Source: Maribacter litoralis
GTDB taxonomy: Bacteria; Bacteroidota; Bacteroidia; Flavobacteriales; Flavobacteriaceae
Direction of reading: 5' to 3'
Assembly: GCF_003075045.1 (NCBI RefSeq)
Contig: NZ_QCZD01000001.1
Span: 1,519,710 to 1,583,709 of the forward strand
Length of the DNA stretch: 64,000 nucleotides
Of this stretch, positions 1 to 7,623 are shown piece after piece. The stretch's first letter is position 1; every line of letters begins with the position of its first letter. Under the pieces are notes generated by a model. The model was not told the DNA's origin. It did not search any database and saw only the letters and a program-made list of their open reading frames with translations. The translations under genes were made by a program, and so were the position numbers.

Positions 1-2504
1 GAGAGATTACCTCTACCATCAATGGTGTGGCTTCAACTCCTATAACACTTCCTGTTGCCGATGGATCGGAAACTTTGGTAACCGCAGGATCGGACATCAG
101 TGTCTCAGGTACAGGTGTTACCGGTGACCCTTATGTGGTTGCAAATACGTTTACTGAAATAGACGATAGCGTAACGAACGAAATAAATACCGCTTTTACT
201 TCTGCTACCAACACATTGACGATCACGGACAGCAATGGCGCATTGACCGCTCCGATCGTAAACTCGAACGAATTGGATATTACCGCTGGAGAAATCACTT
301 CTACCATCAATGGTGTGGCTTCAACTCCTATAACCCTACCTGTTGCCGATGGATCGGAAACTTTGGTTACCGCGGGAACGGATATCAGTGTCTCAGGTAC
401 AGGTGTTACCGGGGACCCTTATGTGGTTGCAAATACTTTTACAGAAATAGACGATAGCGTAACGAACGAAACAAACACAGCTTTTGCTTCTGCTACCAAC
501 ACATTAACGATTACGGACAGTAATGGTGCTTTGACCGCTCCGATCGTAAACTCGAACGAACTGGATATCACTGCTGGAGAGATTACCTCTACCATCAATG
601 GTGTGGCTTCAACTCCTATAACACTTCCTGTTGCCGATGGATCGGAAACGGTTCTCAATGACGGTACGAATACTACTATTGCAGGTGCAGGTACTGCGGC
701 CAGTCCGTACACTATAGCTGTTCCGGATAACCTGGACAACTCGGTAACCAATGAAACGAACACCGCTTTCACCTCTGCGACGAACACAATGACGATCACG
801 GACAGCAATGGCGCTTTGGATGCTACCATCGTAAACTCGAACGAACTGGATATCACCGCTGGAGAAATCACCTCTACCATCAACGGCGTGGCTTCAACTC
901 CCATCGCACTTCCTGTTGCCGATGGATCGGAAACTTTGGTTACCGCGGGAACGGACATCAGTGTTTCAGGTACAGGTGTAACTGGTGACCCTTATGTGGT
1001 TGCAAATACGTTTACTGAAATAGATGATAGCGTAACGAATGAAATAAATACCGCTTTTACTTCTGCTACCAACACAATGACGATCACGGATAGCAATGGC
1101 GCTTTGGATGCTACCATCGTAAACTCGAACGAACTGGATATCACCGCTGGAGAGATTACCTCTACCATCAATGGTGTGGCTTCAACTCCTATAACACTTC
1201 CTGTTGCCGATGGATCGGAAACGGTTCTCAATGACGGTACGAATACTACTATTGCAGGTGCAGGTACTGTGGCCAGTCCTTACACCATTGCAGTTCCGGA
1301 TAACCTGGACAACTCGGTAACCAATGAACTTTCTGATTTAAGTTTAAGCGCTACCAATATTCTTACATTAACGAATCCATTAACTGGATCCAATCAAGTT
1401 GATCTTAGTACAATTTCAACAGATGATCAAACAGTTGAAATGTTCGCATTCAACGGTTCAACATTTGAACTTTTACTTAAAATTGAAGATGACCCTACAA
1501 CTCAGGTAGCGAATTTATCCTCTCTATATGCAGACGGAACTGAAACAGAAATTACAGCAGGTGCCGGAATAAGTATAACTGGAGACGGGTCGAGTACATT
1601 ACCATACAACATCATTAACGATTTTACGGAAGTTGATGGGAGTATTACCAATGAAACCAACACTAGTTTTTCCACTGTTGATGTGGCAGGGGTTGACTAC
1701 TTAAGAATATCTGATTCTAATGGAGACTTAGATGTTCCTTTATCTGATTTATCACATACAGGTACTACAGGTTCTGTGTTTTTTGCAGGAGCCGATGGTA
1801 CTCCAACTGAAAATAACAGCCAATTATTCTGGGACGCAACCAACAATAGGTTAAGTATAGGAAATCCATTACTAGGAACAAATAAACTTACCGTAAATGG
1901 AACAACAAGAACTAGTGGATTAAACAACTCTGATGGTAGTACAACCCTGCCATCTTATAGATTTTCTGATGATTCCGATACCGGTATTTACAGTCCTGCA
2001 GCCGATGAAATAGGTTTAGTTGTTGGTGAAATTGAAGCATTAAAAGTTGAAGAAACTTCGGGCAATACTTCAGTAATAATAAACGAAACTTTAGAATTGG
2101 AAGGTGCCGTATTAGATGAAAATGATTCCCCAGGAACAGCTGGTCAAGTATTAACTTCAACAGCCACTGGTACTGAGTGGGTAAATTCTATGAGCCCGAT
2201 AAAAGCAATAGGCAAGATTAGTTCTACAGGTGCAGTTACCAAAGCAACAGCTGGAGTTACCGTCACTAGAATCAGTGTAGGTTATTACAGAGTTACATTG
2301 CCTACGGGTGCGGTATCTGATGCTGATTATATCATTCAATTAACACAACCTGGTAGAGGTGGTGCCGGTAACGACGATCCTGGTATCTCCTACTCCAACC
2401 AAACCGCGACTAGTTTTGAGGTTATCATCGGTGATAATGACAACGGCGGCACCGACCGATCAAGATTTGATTCTGAATTTATGTTCACTGTTTTAGACCT
2501 ATAA
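1..2504 (+). CDS. Secreted beta-rich repeat protein (adhesin/fibre-like), 5' end outside window
   Basis: The reading frame is open to the left edge (in frame from base 3), so the true start and any signal peptide are missing; at least 833 residues are present. The first ~440 residues are near-identical tandem modules of 95-96 residues, each with the cores TSTINGVAST, LPVADGSET and TNTLTITDSNG. Two module versions alternate (LVTAGTDISVSGTGV and VLNDGTNTTIAGAGT). A diverged middle follows, then a segment near residues 640-730 (GIYSPAADEIGLVVGE, GTAGQVLTSTATGTEW) of the type found in phage tail fibres and large Bacteroidetes surface proteins. The last ~100 residues are a separate beta-rich domain. 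It ends two bases before the next secreted-protein gene, so the three genes to 4346 probably form one transcript. The repeats are richer in GC than neighbouring genes. A surface or adhesive role is inference; no enzymatic motif is visible. Confidence 0.75.
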   Translation, partial: EITSTINGVASTPITLPVADGSETLVTAGSDISVSGTGVTGDPYVVANTFTEIDDSVTNEINTAFTSATNTLTITDSNGALTAPIVNSNELDITAGEITSTINGVASTPITLPVADGSETLVTAGTDISVSGTGVTGDPYVVANTFTEIDDSVTNETNTAFASATNTLTITDSNGALTAPIVNSNELDITAGEITSTINGVASTPITLPVADGSETVLNDGTNTTIAGAGTAASPYTIAVPDNLDNSVTNETNTAFTSATNTMTITDSNGALDATIVNSNELDITAGEITSTINGVASTPIALPVADGSETLVTAGTDISVSGTGVTGDPYVVANTFTEIDDSVTNEINTAFTSATNTMTITDSNGALDATIVNSNELDITAGEITSTINGVASTPITLPVADGSETVLNDGTNTTIAGAGTVASPYTIAVPDNLDNSVTNELSDLSLSATNILTLTNPLTGSNQVDLSTISTDDQTVEMFAFNGSTFELLLKIEDDPTTQVANLSSLYADGTETEITAGAGISITGDGSSTLPYNIINDFTEVDGSITNETNTSFSTVDVAGVDYLRISDSNGDLDVPLSDLSHTGTTGSVFFAGADGTPTENNSQLFWDATNNRLSIGNPLLGTNKLTVNGTTRTSGLNNSDGSTTLPSYRFSDDSDTGIYSPAADEIGLVVGEIEALKVEETSGNTSVIINETLELEGAVLDENDSPGTAGQVLTSTATGTEWVNSMSPIKAIGKISSTGAVTKATAGVTVTRISVGYYRVTLPTGAVSDADYIIQLTQPGRGGAGNDDPGISYSNQTATSFEVIIGDNDNGGTDRSRFDSEFMFTVLDL
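3..1328 (+). repeat. Tandem 285-288 bp coding repeats, about 4.6 units
   Basis: Units begin at 3, 291, 579, 864 and 1152, marked by the recurring ga(g/a)at(t/c)ac at the start and accatcaatggtgtggcttc shortly after. Units 1, 2 and 4 carry the LVTAG/GTGVTGDPYVVANTF version. Units 3 and 5 carry the VLNDGTN/GAGT(A/V)ASPYTIAVPDN version. Nucleotide identity between units of one version is very high, which points to recent duplication or gene conversion. The array continues off the left edge. Confidence 0.95.
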
Positions 2505-2506
2505 AA

Positions 2507-3160
2507 ATGAGATTAAAAAATTACATACTATTTACAATCATTCTTCTAACAGGTGTTATTGCCAACGCCCAATTGGAAAGTGGTTTACTACTTGGCTTAA
2601 CCAATGCCACAACCGCAGATATAAATGCTACAACAGATGCTGCCACAGGATCTTTGGTCTTTAATACGGATACAAATCAAGTATATGTTTTTGATGGTAC
2701 GTCTTGGAGCCAAATGGGTCAAAAAACTACCTATACCGGTACGTTTAGAATTTCGGGAACAGGTGCGGTTTCCGTATCCGGAATTCCTTTTCAACCTTCA
2801 TCAGTGTCGTTTGTAGCCTATGCCAATATTGAAGATTTCGATATTAATGCTGACAACGGGACTAGAAATAATGAAAATGGATTACCAAATGCTTATGGTA
2901 GTATGAAAGGATTTGCCAGAGATGACAATGGCACTATTACCGAACAAGTAATCTTCAACGGAGGTAGTGGTAATTCAATTAACGATATATCTAGATACGC
3001 TTCTAGCGCTCACAGTATCGGGTTACGTTATGCAAATCAAAATGGAGATAATTTAGGGTTAACCACCGCAACGGTTACTGCTTTCACAAGCAATGGGTTT
3101 ACCTTAAATACAGACAATTATGCGGATGGGATTGTAGTAATTTTCGAAGCACATCGATAA
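2507..3160 (+). CDS. Secreted protein of unknown function
   Basis: 217 residues with a clear signal peptide (MRLKNYILFTIILLTGVIANA, cleavage after ANA). The mature N-terminus (TTDAATGSLVFNTDTNQVYVFDGTSWSQMG) is the beta-hairpin motif common in Bacteroidetes surface proteins and tail-fibre-like modules. The rest is Thr/Asn/Gly-rich and beta-predicted, ending VVIFEAHR, much as the previous protein ends in a discrete beta domain. The start lies two bases after the stop of the repeat protein and the stop four bases before the next gene, so co-transcription and a shared envelope role are likely. I do not recognise a named family. Confidence 0.8.
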   Translation: MRLKNYILFTIILLTGVIANAQLESGLLLGLTNATTADINATTDAATGSLVFNTDTNQVYVFDGTSWSQMGQKTTYTGTFRISGTGAVSVSGIPFQPSSVSFVAYANIEDFDINADNGTRNNENGLPNAYGSMKGFARDDNGTITEQVIFNGGSGNSINDISRYASSAHSIGLRYANQNGDNLGLTTATVTAFTSNGFTLNTDNYADGIVVIFEAHR

Positions 3161-3164
3161 GAAT

Positions 3165-4346
3165 ATGAGAAACACATCAACTTTTATATATATCGTCTGT
3201 ACTTTACTCTGTGCCTTAAACAGCTACAGTCAAGATGCCGTGCATAACTATGGAAATATTCAAATTCACGATGACGGTCTTGTTGGTTTTCATATGGATG
3301 TCATCAATAATGGTGCATTTAATCAAAATAAAGGATTGGTAGGTTTTTATTCCATGGATAAGGCGCTAACAATATCCGGTGGGTCAAATCCTATTTTTTA
3401 TGATTTTGAAGTTGCCGTTGATAACGATCTTTATATAGATAATACTGTTGGGATTTCAAATAACGCCAGTTTTATAACAGGTGATATTGTTACCAATAGA
3501 GTGGTATCCGAAGTCAATATAAATTTTCTAAACGATTCATTCTATATAGGCGAAGGCAATACCACAAAAGTAGATGGCTATGCAGCAATGAGCAATAAAT
3601 CTGAATTTACCTACCCAATTGGCCAATTCGATAAATTGCGTCCATTGACGATTGTATCCGAAAGTTCTAATGATTATACCAAAGCAGCCTATTATTATGA
3701 AGACCCCAACACCCCAAGTATTATAGAAACAAGTTTCGATACCAGTTTAACCGAAAACCAATTTTTATCGGTTAGCGAATATGAATTTTGGCATTTAGAA
3801 GGTAGTATTCCATCGAAAGTAACCTTAACCTGGGACCAAGATAGCAACGCCAATCTTTACGGTGATTTTATTACCGACCTAAAAGTGGTAGGTTGGAGTA
3901 TTATTGATAAAGTTTGGGTAAATCTTGGAAATTCTAATGTAGAGGGAGATTTTAACAGTGGCTCAATAACCTCAGAAGACTTTGTACCAAGTGACTATGA
4001 AATAATAACTATTGGCGGAAACTCCGACCTTTTAGAAACCGTATCCAATATTACATTAGACAACTATTATATGACGCCTAATGGTGATGGCATAAACGAT
4101 TATTTAGAAATTGAAGGAATAGAAGGGTCACCGAACAACACCTTACAAATCTTCAATAGATATGGTAGAATGGTATTCTCAAAAAAGAACTACAGTAACG
4201 AATTTAACGGCATTTCTAATGTAAATGGTGTAATTGCAAAAAATATAGGTTTACCATCTGGTATTTATTTTTACATAATTACCTTAAACGACTTAAATAT
4301 CAAACACCAAGGATATTTATACCTTTCAACAAGAGAAGAAAATTAA
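3165..4346 (+). CDS. Secreted protein with T9SS type-B C-terminal sorting domain
   Basis: 393 residues. Signal peptide at 1-22 (ends NSYSQ). The central ~280 residues have no recognised domain and are beta-rich. The last ~90 residues, from NYYMTPNGDGINDYLEI through LQIFNRYGRMVF to GIYFYIITLN, match the gliding-motility-associated C-terminal domain (TIGR04131/CHU_C), the type-B signal recognised by the type IX secretion system. It is therefore probably exported across the outer membrane and attached to the surface or released. It ends a three-gene set of envelope proteins. A PorP/SprF-like partner, often encoded next to type-B cargo, is not seen downstream. Sorting-domain assignment is firm; the function of the body is unknown. 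Confidence 0.88.
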   Translation: MRNTSTFIYIVCTLLCALNSYSQDAVHNYGNIQIHDDGLVGFHMDVINNGAFNQNKGLVGFYSMDKALTISGGSNPIFYDFEVAVDNDLYIDNTVGISNNASFITGDIVTNRVVSEVNINFLNDSFYIGEGNTTKVDGYAAMSNKSEFTYPIGQFDKLRPLTIVSESSNDYTKAAYYYEDPNTPSIIETSFDTSLTENQFLSVSEYEFWHLEGSIPSKVTLTWDQDSNANLYGDFITDLKVVGWSIIDKVWVNLGNSNVEGDFNSGSITSEDFVPSDYEIITIGGNSDLLETVSNITLDNYYMTPNGDGINDYLEIEGIEGSPNNTLQIFNRYGRMVFSKKNYSNEFNGISNVNGVIAKNIGLPSGIYFYIITLNDLNIKHQGYLYLSTREEN

Positions 4347-4475
4347 TCTTACATACCATAAGATCAATAATCACTATTTTTACTTTAATAATACAGATTT
4401 TACCACATTCAAAAGTATTTTATCTTTTGATCGAGTTTGGCAAATAAATTGCTCCATTAACATCAATATTTAGAT

Positions 4476-5210
4476 ATGCAAAGAAGAACGTTTATTAATA
4501 GAAGTAGTTCCGCAGCACTTGCTCTTGCTCTTGCTCCAACAATATTTATTCAAGAAGAAAAGGAATATGGCATTCTTGAATTAATGGGCAAAGAAGATAT
4601 AGAGCTATTCGGTAAGGGTATCAACTTAAGAAAAGAAGCTCATGATGCCTTTATAGAAATGAAAAAAGCAGCATATAAAGACGGTATTGATTTAAAAATA
4701 GTATCTAGTTATAGAAGCTACGATAGACAAGAAGCAATTTTTGAGCGCAAATTTTTGCAATATACAGATGATGATGGCATGAACCCTACCGACGCCATTG
4801 ATAAAATTATTGAGTATTCTACCATACCTGGTACCAGCAGACATCATTGGGGTACCGATATTGATGTTGTGGACGGCTACAGAAAAGTGGAAGGTGATGT
4901 TTTGGTTCCTCACAAATATGAAGGTGATGGCCCTTACGTGGATTTTAAAAAATGGATGGATGAAAACTCCGAAACCTATGGTTTTTATTTAGTTTATACC
5001 AATGAGCCAAAAAGAAGAGGTTTTAAATATGAGCCTTGGCATTATAGCTACGCACCATTGTCTATACCAATGCTTGAACAGTACAGAAGTAAAAACGTGG
5101 CATCCATTATAATTCGCGAAGATTATTATGGTGCCGAGCATTTTACAATGAACTTTTTGAAGTCTTACATACAAAATAATATTTTAGATATCAATAGAAA
5201 GCTTTTATAA
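4476..5210 (+). CDS. M15 family D-alanyl-D-alanine carboxypeptidase-like protein (VanY type)
   Basis: 244 residues. The N-terminus (MQRRTFINRSSSAALALALA) resembles an export signal. M15B zinc-peptidase motifs are complete: SYRSY near residue 80, the SxHxxGxxxD motif SRHHWGTDID at 121-130 (zinc ligands H123 and D130), and EPWH at 186-189 (E186 catalytic, H189 ligand). Enzymes of this family trim D-Ala or other D-amino acids from peptidoglycan stem peptides in the periplasm. It stands alone, 129 bases after the T9SS cargo gene and 39 bases before the M48 peptidase gene, with which it may be co-transcribed. The exact bond cleaved is not known from sequence. Confidence 0.88.
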   Translation: MQRRTFINRSSSAALALALAPTIFIQEEKEYGILELMGKEDIELFGKGINLRKEAHDAFIEMKKAAYKDGIDLKIVSSYRSYDRQEAIFERKFLQYTDDDGMNPTDAIDKIIEYSTIPGTSRHHWGTDIDVVDGYRKVEGDVLVPHKYEGDGPYVDFKKWMDENSETYGFYLVYTNEPKRRGFKYEPWHYSYAPLSIPMLEQYRSKNVASIIIREDYYGAEHFTMNFLKSYIQNNILDINRKLL

Positions 5211-5249
5211 GCATTTTGTACATTAGAGCCTGTACTATAACACTTTACC

Positions 5250-6020
5250 ATGAGAAGAGGAAGTTGGAAAATTAGAATATTCATAGGATTGGCCATTGTT
5301 GCCTTTGCATTTATACAAAAATGCAGCAACACCGAAGAGAACCCTTACACCGGTCGTTCTCAGCATATTACCATGACCCCTGATCAAGAAATTGCTATAG
5401 GCTTACAAAGTGCCCCAGAGATGGCACAGCAGCACGGCGGACTTTATCCCGATCAACGTTTGCAGTCGTTCGTTGCGTCTGTTGGAAACAAATTGGTTCA
5501 AAACAGTATTGCTAGGGAAACACCTTATGAATATGACTTTCATTTATTGGCAGACGACCAAACTATAAATGCTTTTGCGTTGCCCGGGGGGCAATGTTTT
5601 ATCACATATGCACTATTTTCCCAACTTAATGAAGCGCAATTAGCCGGAGTTTTAGGACATGAGATAGGTCATGTTATCGGTAGGCATTCCGCTGAAAGAA
5701 TTGCCGATAGCCAAACTTGGCAAACCGCTACCATGGGTGCAACTGTAGGTGCAGGAGATATGGGCAGCATTGTAGGCAGTATAGGACAGAGCACTTTATT
5801 GAAAAACGGTAGAGGCGACGAATTGGAAAGTGATGAGCTAGGTGTTCTTTTTATGATTCAATCTGGTTATGACCCTTATGAAATGGTAACGGTAATGGAA
5901 ATTTTAAAAGCAGCTGGCGGACCAAACCGTACCCCTGAATTTCAAAGTACCCACCCAGATCCCGAAAATAGAATTGAAAAAATTAAGGAGGCCATAGCAA
6001 AGTATAAAAATCAAGGTTAA
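5250..6020 (+). CDS. M48 family zinc metallopeptidase
   Basis: 256 residues. An N-terminal hydrophobic segment (about residues 9-22) precedes Cys25; the bases before that Cys (IQK) are a poor lipobox, so a membrane anchor or uncleaved signal is as likely as lipidation. The peptidase M48 core shows HEIGH at 137-141 with the third ligand Glu183 in LESDELG, and INAFALPGG before the catalytic helix, as in the BepA/LoiP/YcaL group of periplasmic quality-control proteases. The length is short, with no C-terminal TPR region as in BepA, so it resembles the LoiP/YcaL size class. A role in outer-membrane protein turnover is inferred from the family. The gene after it has its own promoter. Confidence 0.9.
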   Translation: MRRGSWKIRIFIGLAIVAFAFIQKCSNTEENPYTGRSQHITMTPDQEIAIGLQSAPEMAQQHGGLYPDQRLQSFVASVGNKLVQNSIARETPYEYDFHLLADDQTINAFALPGGQCFITYALFSQLNEAQLAGVLGHEIGHVIGRHSAERIADSQTWQTATMGATVGAGDMGSIVGSIGQSTLLKNGRGDELESDELGVLFMIQSGYDPYEMVTVMEILKAAGGPNRTPEFQSTHPDPENRIEKIKEAIAKYKNQG

Positions 6021-6074
6021 TCCGATTTATTGTACACTTTATCTAGGGCTATCTACGCGGTTGTATATTTTTTG

Positions 6075-6082
6075 TAACTTTG
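6075..6082 (+). promoter_or_regulatory. Bacteroidetes -7 box (TAACTTTG) for the 55-residue protein gene
   Basis: TAACTTTG matches TAnnTTTG, 75 bases upstream of the start at 6157. It overlaps a small inverted repeat (TTTGGG-taagt-CCCAAG, about 6080-6096). A second near-palindrome, CTATGATTTAATCATAG, lies at 6128-6144 in the presumed leader. No convincing -33 TTG at normal spacing. Confidence 0.5.
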
Positions 6083-6156
6083 GGTAAGTCCCAAGCTTAT
6101 TTTACCATTTATTTATTGCCTTTATAGCTATGATTTAATCATAGAAGAACACTATA

Positions 6157-6324
6157 ATGGGAACAATTACACATTTCAGAAACTTGTACGTGCAAGCTTT
6201 TGAAAACTGCAAACCAGAAATTTTGGTTGCGTTTTTAAAAGTTTACTCAGTATTTTGCGCCCTAATGATATTTATGGCAATGTACGCCTTCGTTGTTAGA
6301 GCCGTAAACGGATTTGATTTTTAA
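6157..6324 (+). CDS. Small single-span membrane protein, 55 residues (DUF6747-like)
   Basis: ATG at 6157, TAA at 6322-6324. The product begins MGTITHFRNLYVQAF and has one hydrophobic helix at about residues 24-47 (LVAFLKVYSVFCALMIFMAM), then ends RAVNGFDF. It has its own -7 box and a strong terminator right after it, which supports a real monocistronic gene. I recall short flavobacterial proteins of this appearance catalogued as DUF6747, but that name is from memory and unverified. Topology is probably N-in with a short periplasmic tail. No function is known. Confidence 0.75.
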   Translation: MGTITHFRNLYVQAFENCKPEILVAFLKVYSVFCALMIFMAMYAFVVRAVNGFDF

Positions 6325-6379
6325 CGCGTTTTACTCTTTTACCTGAACACTATTTGGAGTAGGATTTTGTATTAATTAA

Positions 6380-6413
6380 AAAAAGGCCCATTGAAAATTC
6401 AATGGGCCTTTTT
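6380..6413. terminator. Bidirectional intrinsic terminator
   Basis: A perfect 16-bp stem AAAAAGGCCCATTGAA/TTCAATGGGCCTTTTT with a two-base centre (four-base loop in practice). It sits between convergent genes and can serve both strands. Confidence 0.92.
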
Positions 6414-6433
6414 AAATTTCAGAATGCTGTTTA

Positions 6434-6820
6434 TTAAGAATCTTGTTTAATTACATCCAACACATCCTTCGCGTTCGATTGTTTAGCATAATCTTTTGCG
6501 GTATACCCTTGGTCGCTTTTAATATTTAAATTCGCCCCGTTTAAAAGCAAAACCTTCATTACCTCTGCCTTATTGTAACGCGCAGCATACATTGCAGGTG
6601 TTAACCCTAATGACTTTTCGTTTAATTCCGCCCCAGTAGCTAACAAACTTCTAACTTCATCTACATCTCCTTTAATAACTGCTTTACACAATGAACTGAT
6701 TTCATCATTGGCAGAAATAGAATTTATAGTATAAGAGTTAGATTTCTGAATATTGTCAACGTTGGCATTTACTATTGAGAACATTCCTAAACAGAATAAA
6801 AATGCAATTACTTTTTTCAT
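6434..6820 (-). CDS. Small secreted ankyrin-repeat protein
   Basis: 128 residues: signal peptide at about 1-19 (MKKVIAFLFCLGMFSIVNA), then two to three ankyrin repeats (LCKAVIKGDVDEVRSLLATG, LTPAMYAARYNKAEVMKVLL, NGANLNIKSDQGYTAKDYA). It shares most of its mature sequence with the next gene on the same strand at 7004-7399, so the two are tandem paralogues. Ankyrin repeats bind other proteins; these would act in the periplasm or at the envelope. Partners are unknown. It is separated from its paralogue by 183 bases of AT-rich sequence, enough for its own promoter. Confidence 0.88.
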   Translation of the reverse strand: MKKVIAFLFCLGMFSIVNANVDNIQKSNSYTINSISANDEISSLCKAVIKGDVDEVRSLLATGAELNEKSLGLTPAMYAARYNKAEVMKVLLLNGANLNIKSDQGYTAKDYAKQSNAKDVLDVIKQDS

Positions 6821-7003
6821 AATATTTATATTTAAATTTTTGTAAAAATTATCAATAACATAAATTTACATATATTTTATTATGAAAATAATAGTTTTAA
6901 GAATTAAATAATAAATATTTAACAATCGAACATATGGCTAAAAAATTGAGCTTCGTGAACTAGATCTTTTAATCTTAATAAAGAGAAAAAATACTATAGA
7001 AAA

Positions 7004-7399
7004 TTAGCTACCGGTCGCTGTTTCGATAAGTTCTAGGGCCTCGGTTGCATTTGATAATTCTGCATAACGTTTTGCAGTATACCCTTGGTTACTTTTCATA
7101 TCTAGGTCCGCACCATTGCTAATCAATACTTCTAAAATATCCACTTTATTGTAACGGGCTGCAAACATTGCAGGGGTCATACCCATAGATTTTTGATTTA
7201 CATCTTCGCCCAAATCAATTAAGCGCTTTACTGTTTGTACATCTCCCTTTATTACTGCCTTACAAAAAGAACTAACATCTGCTCTTTTTATAAGTTCTGA
7301 TGTAGTTGATGATGCAATTCGGTTAGTGTTTTCAGCTGCCATAACAGTTGATCCCATGGTAAATGCTACCATAGCTAATGTAAGAATTACTTTTTTCAT
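7004..7399 (-). CDS. Small secreted ankyrin-repeat protein, paralogue of the 6434 gene
   Basis: 131 residues when started at 7399, where the signal peptide MKKVILTLAMVAFTMGSTVMA begins; an in-frame start 13 codons upstream would spoil this signal, so 7399 is preferred. The mature protein carries SSFCKAVIKGDVQTVKRLI, GMTPAMFAARYNKVDILEVL and NGADLDMKSNQGYTAKRYA, near-identical in layout to its neighbour: two full ankyrin repeats plus caps. A binding role in the periplasm is inferred. The duplication with divergence of the termini suggests two related but not identical partners. Confidence 0.88.
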   Translation of the reverse strand: MKKVILTLAMVAFTMGSTVMAAENTNRIASSTTSELIKRADVSSFCKAVIKGDVQTVKRLIDLGEDVNQKSMGMTPAMFAARYNKVDILEVLISNGADLDMKSNQGYTAKRYAELSNATEALELIETATGS

Positions 7400-7594
7400 G
7401 ATGATTGATTTTAATTGATGAAGTACAATAGCGTACATTTTAATAGACTATTTAAAACTTAAAATGTTTCATTCTTTAACACTGTTATAACTAAACTTTA
7501 ACAAACAAAACTATTTTCATGTTCAATTATGTTGTGTTACTGTACCTATTTAAAAAAGGCCCTTAATCTAGTAGCTAAACTTAACAGAACATAG

Positions 7595-7602
7595 TATTTT
7601 TG
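7595..7602 (+). promoter_or_regulatory. -7 box (TATTTTTG) upstream of gpmI
   Basis: TATTTTTG matches TAnnTTTG, 22 bases before the gpmI start at 7624, giving a very short leader. No clear -33 TTG at normal spacing. Confidence 0.5.
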
Positions 7603-7623
7603 TATTCTTAAAACCTTGAAAAG

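Noticed and set aside
419..1231. Long minus-strand reading frames opposite the repeat protein
   Set aside because: They arise from the repeated, stop-poor sequence read in reverse; the products are Val/Ser/Ala-rich with no start signal.
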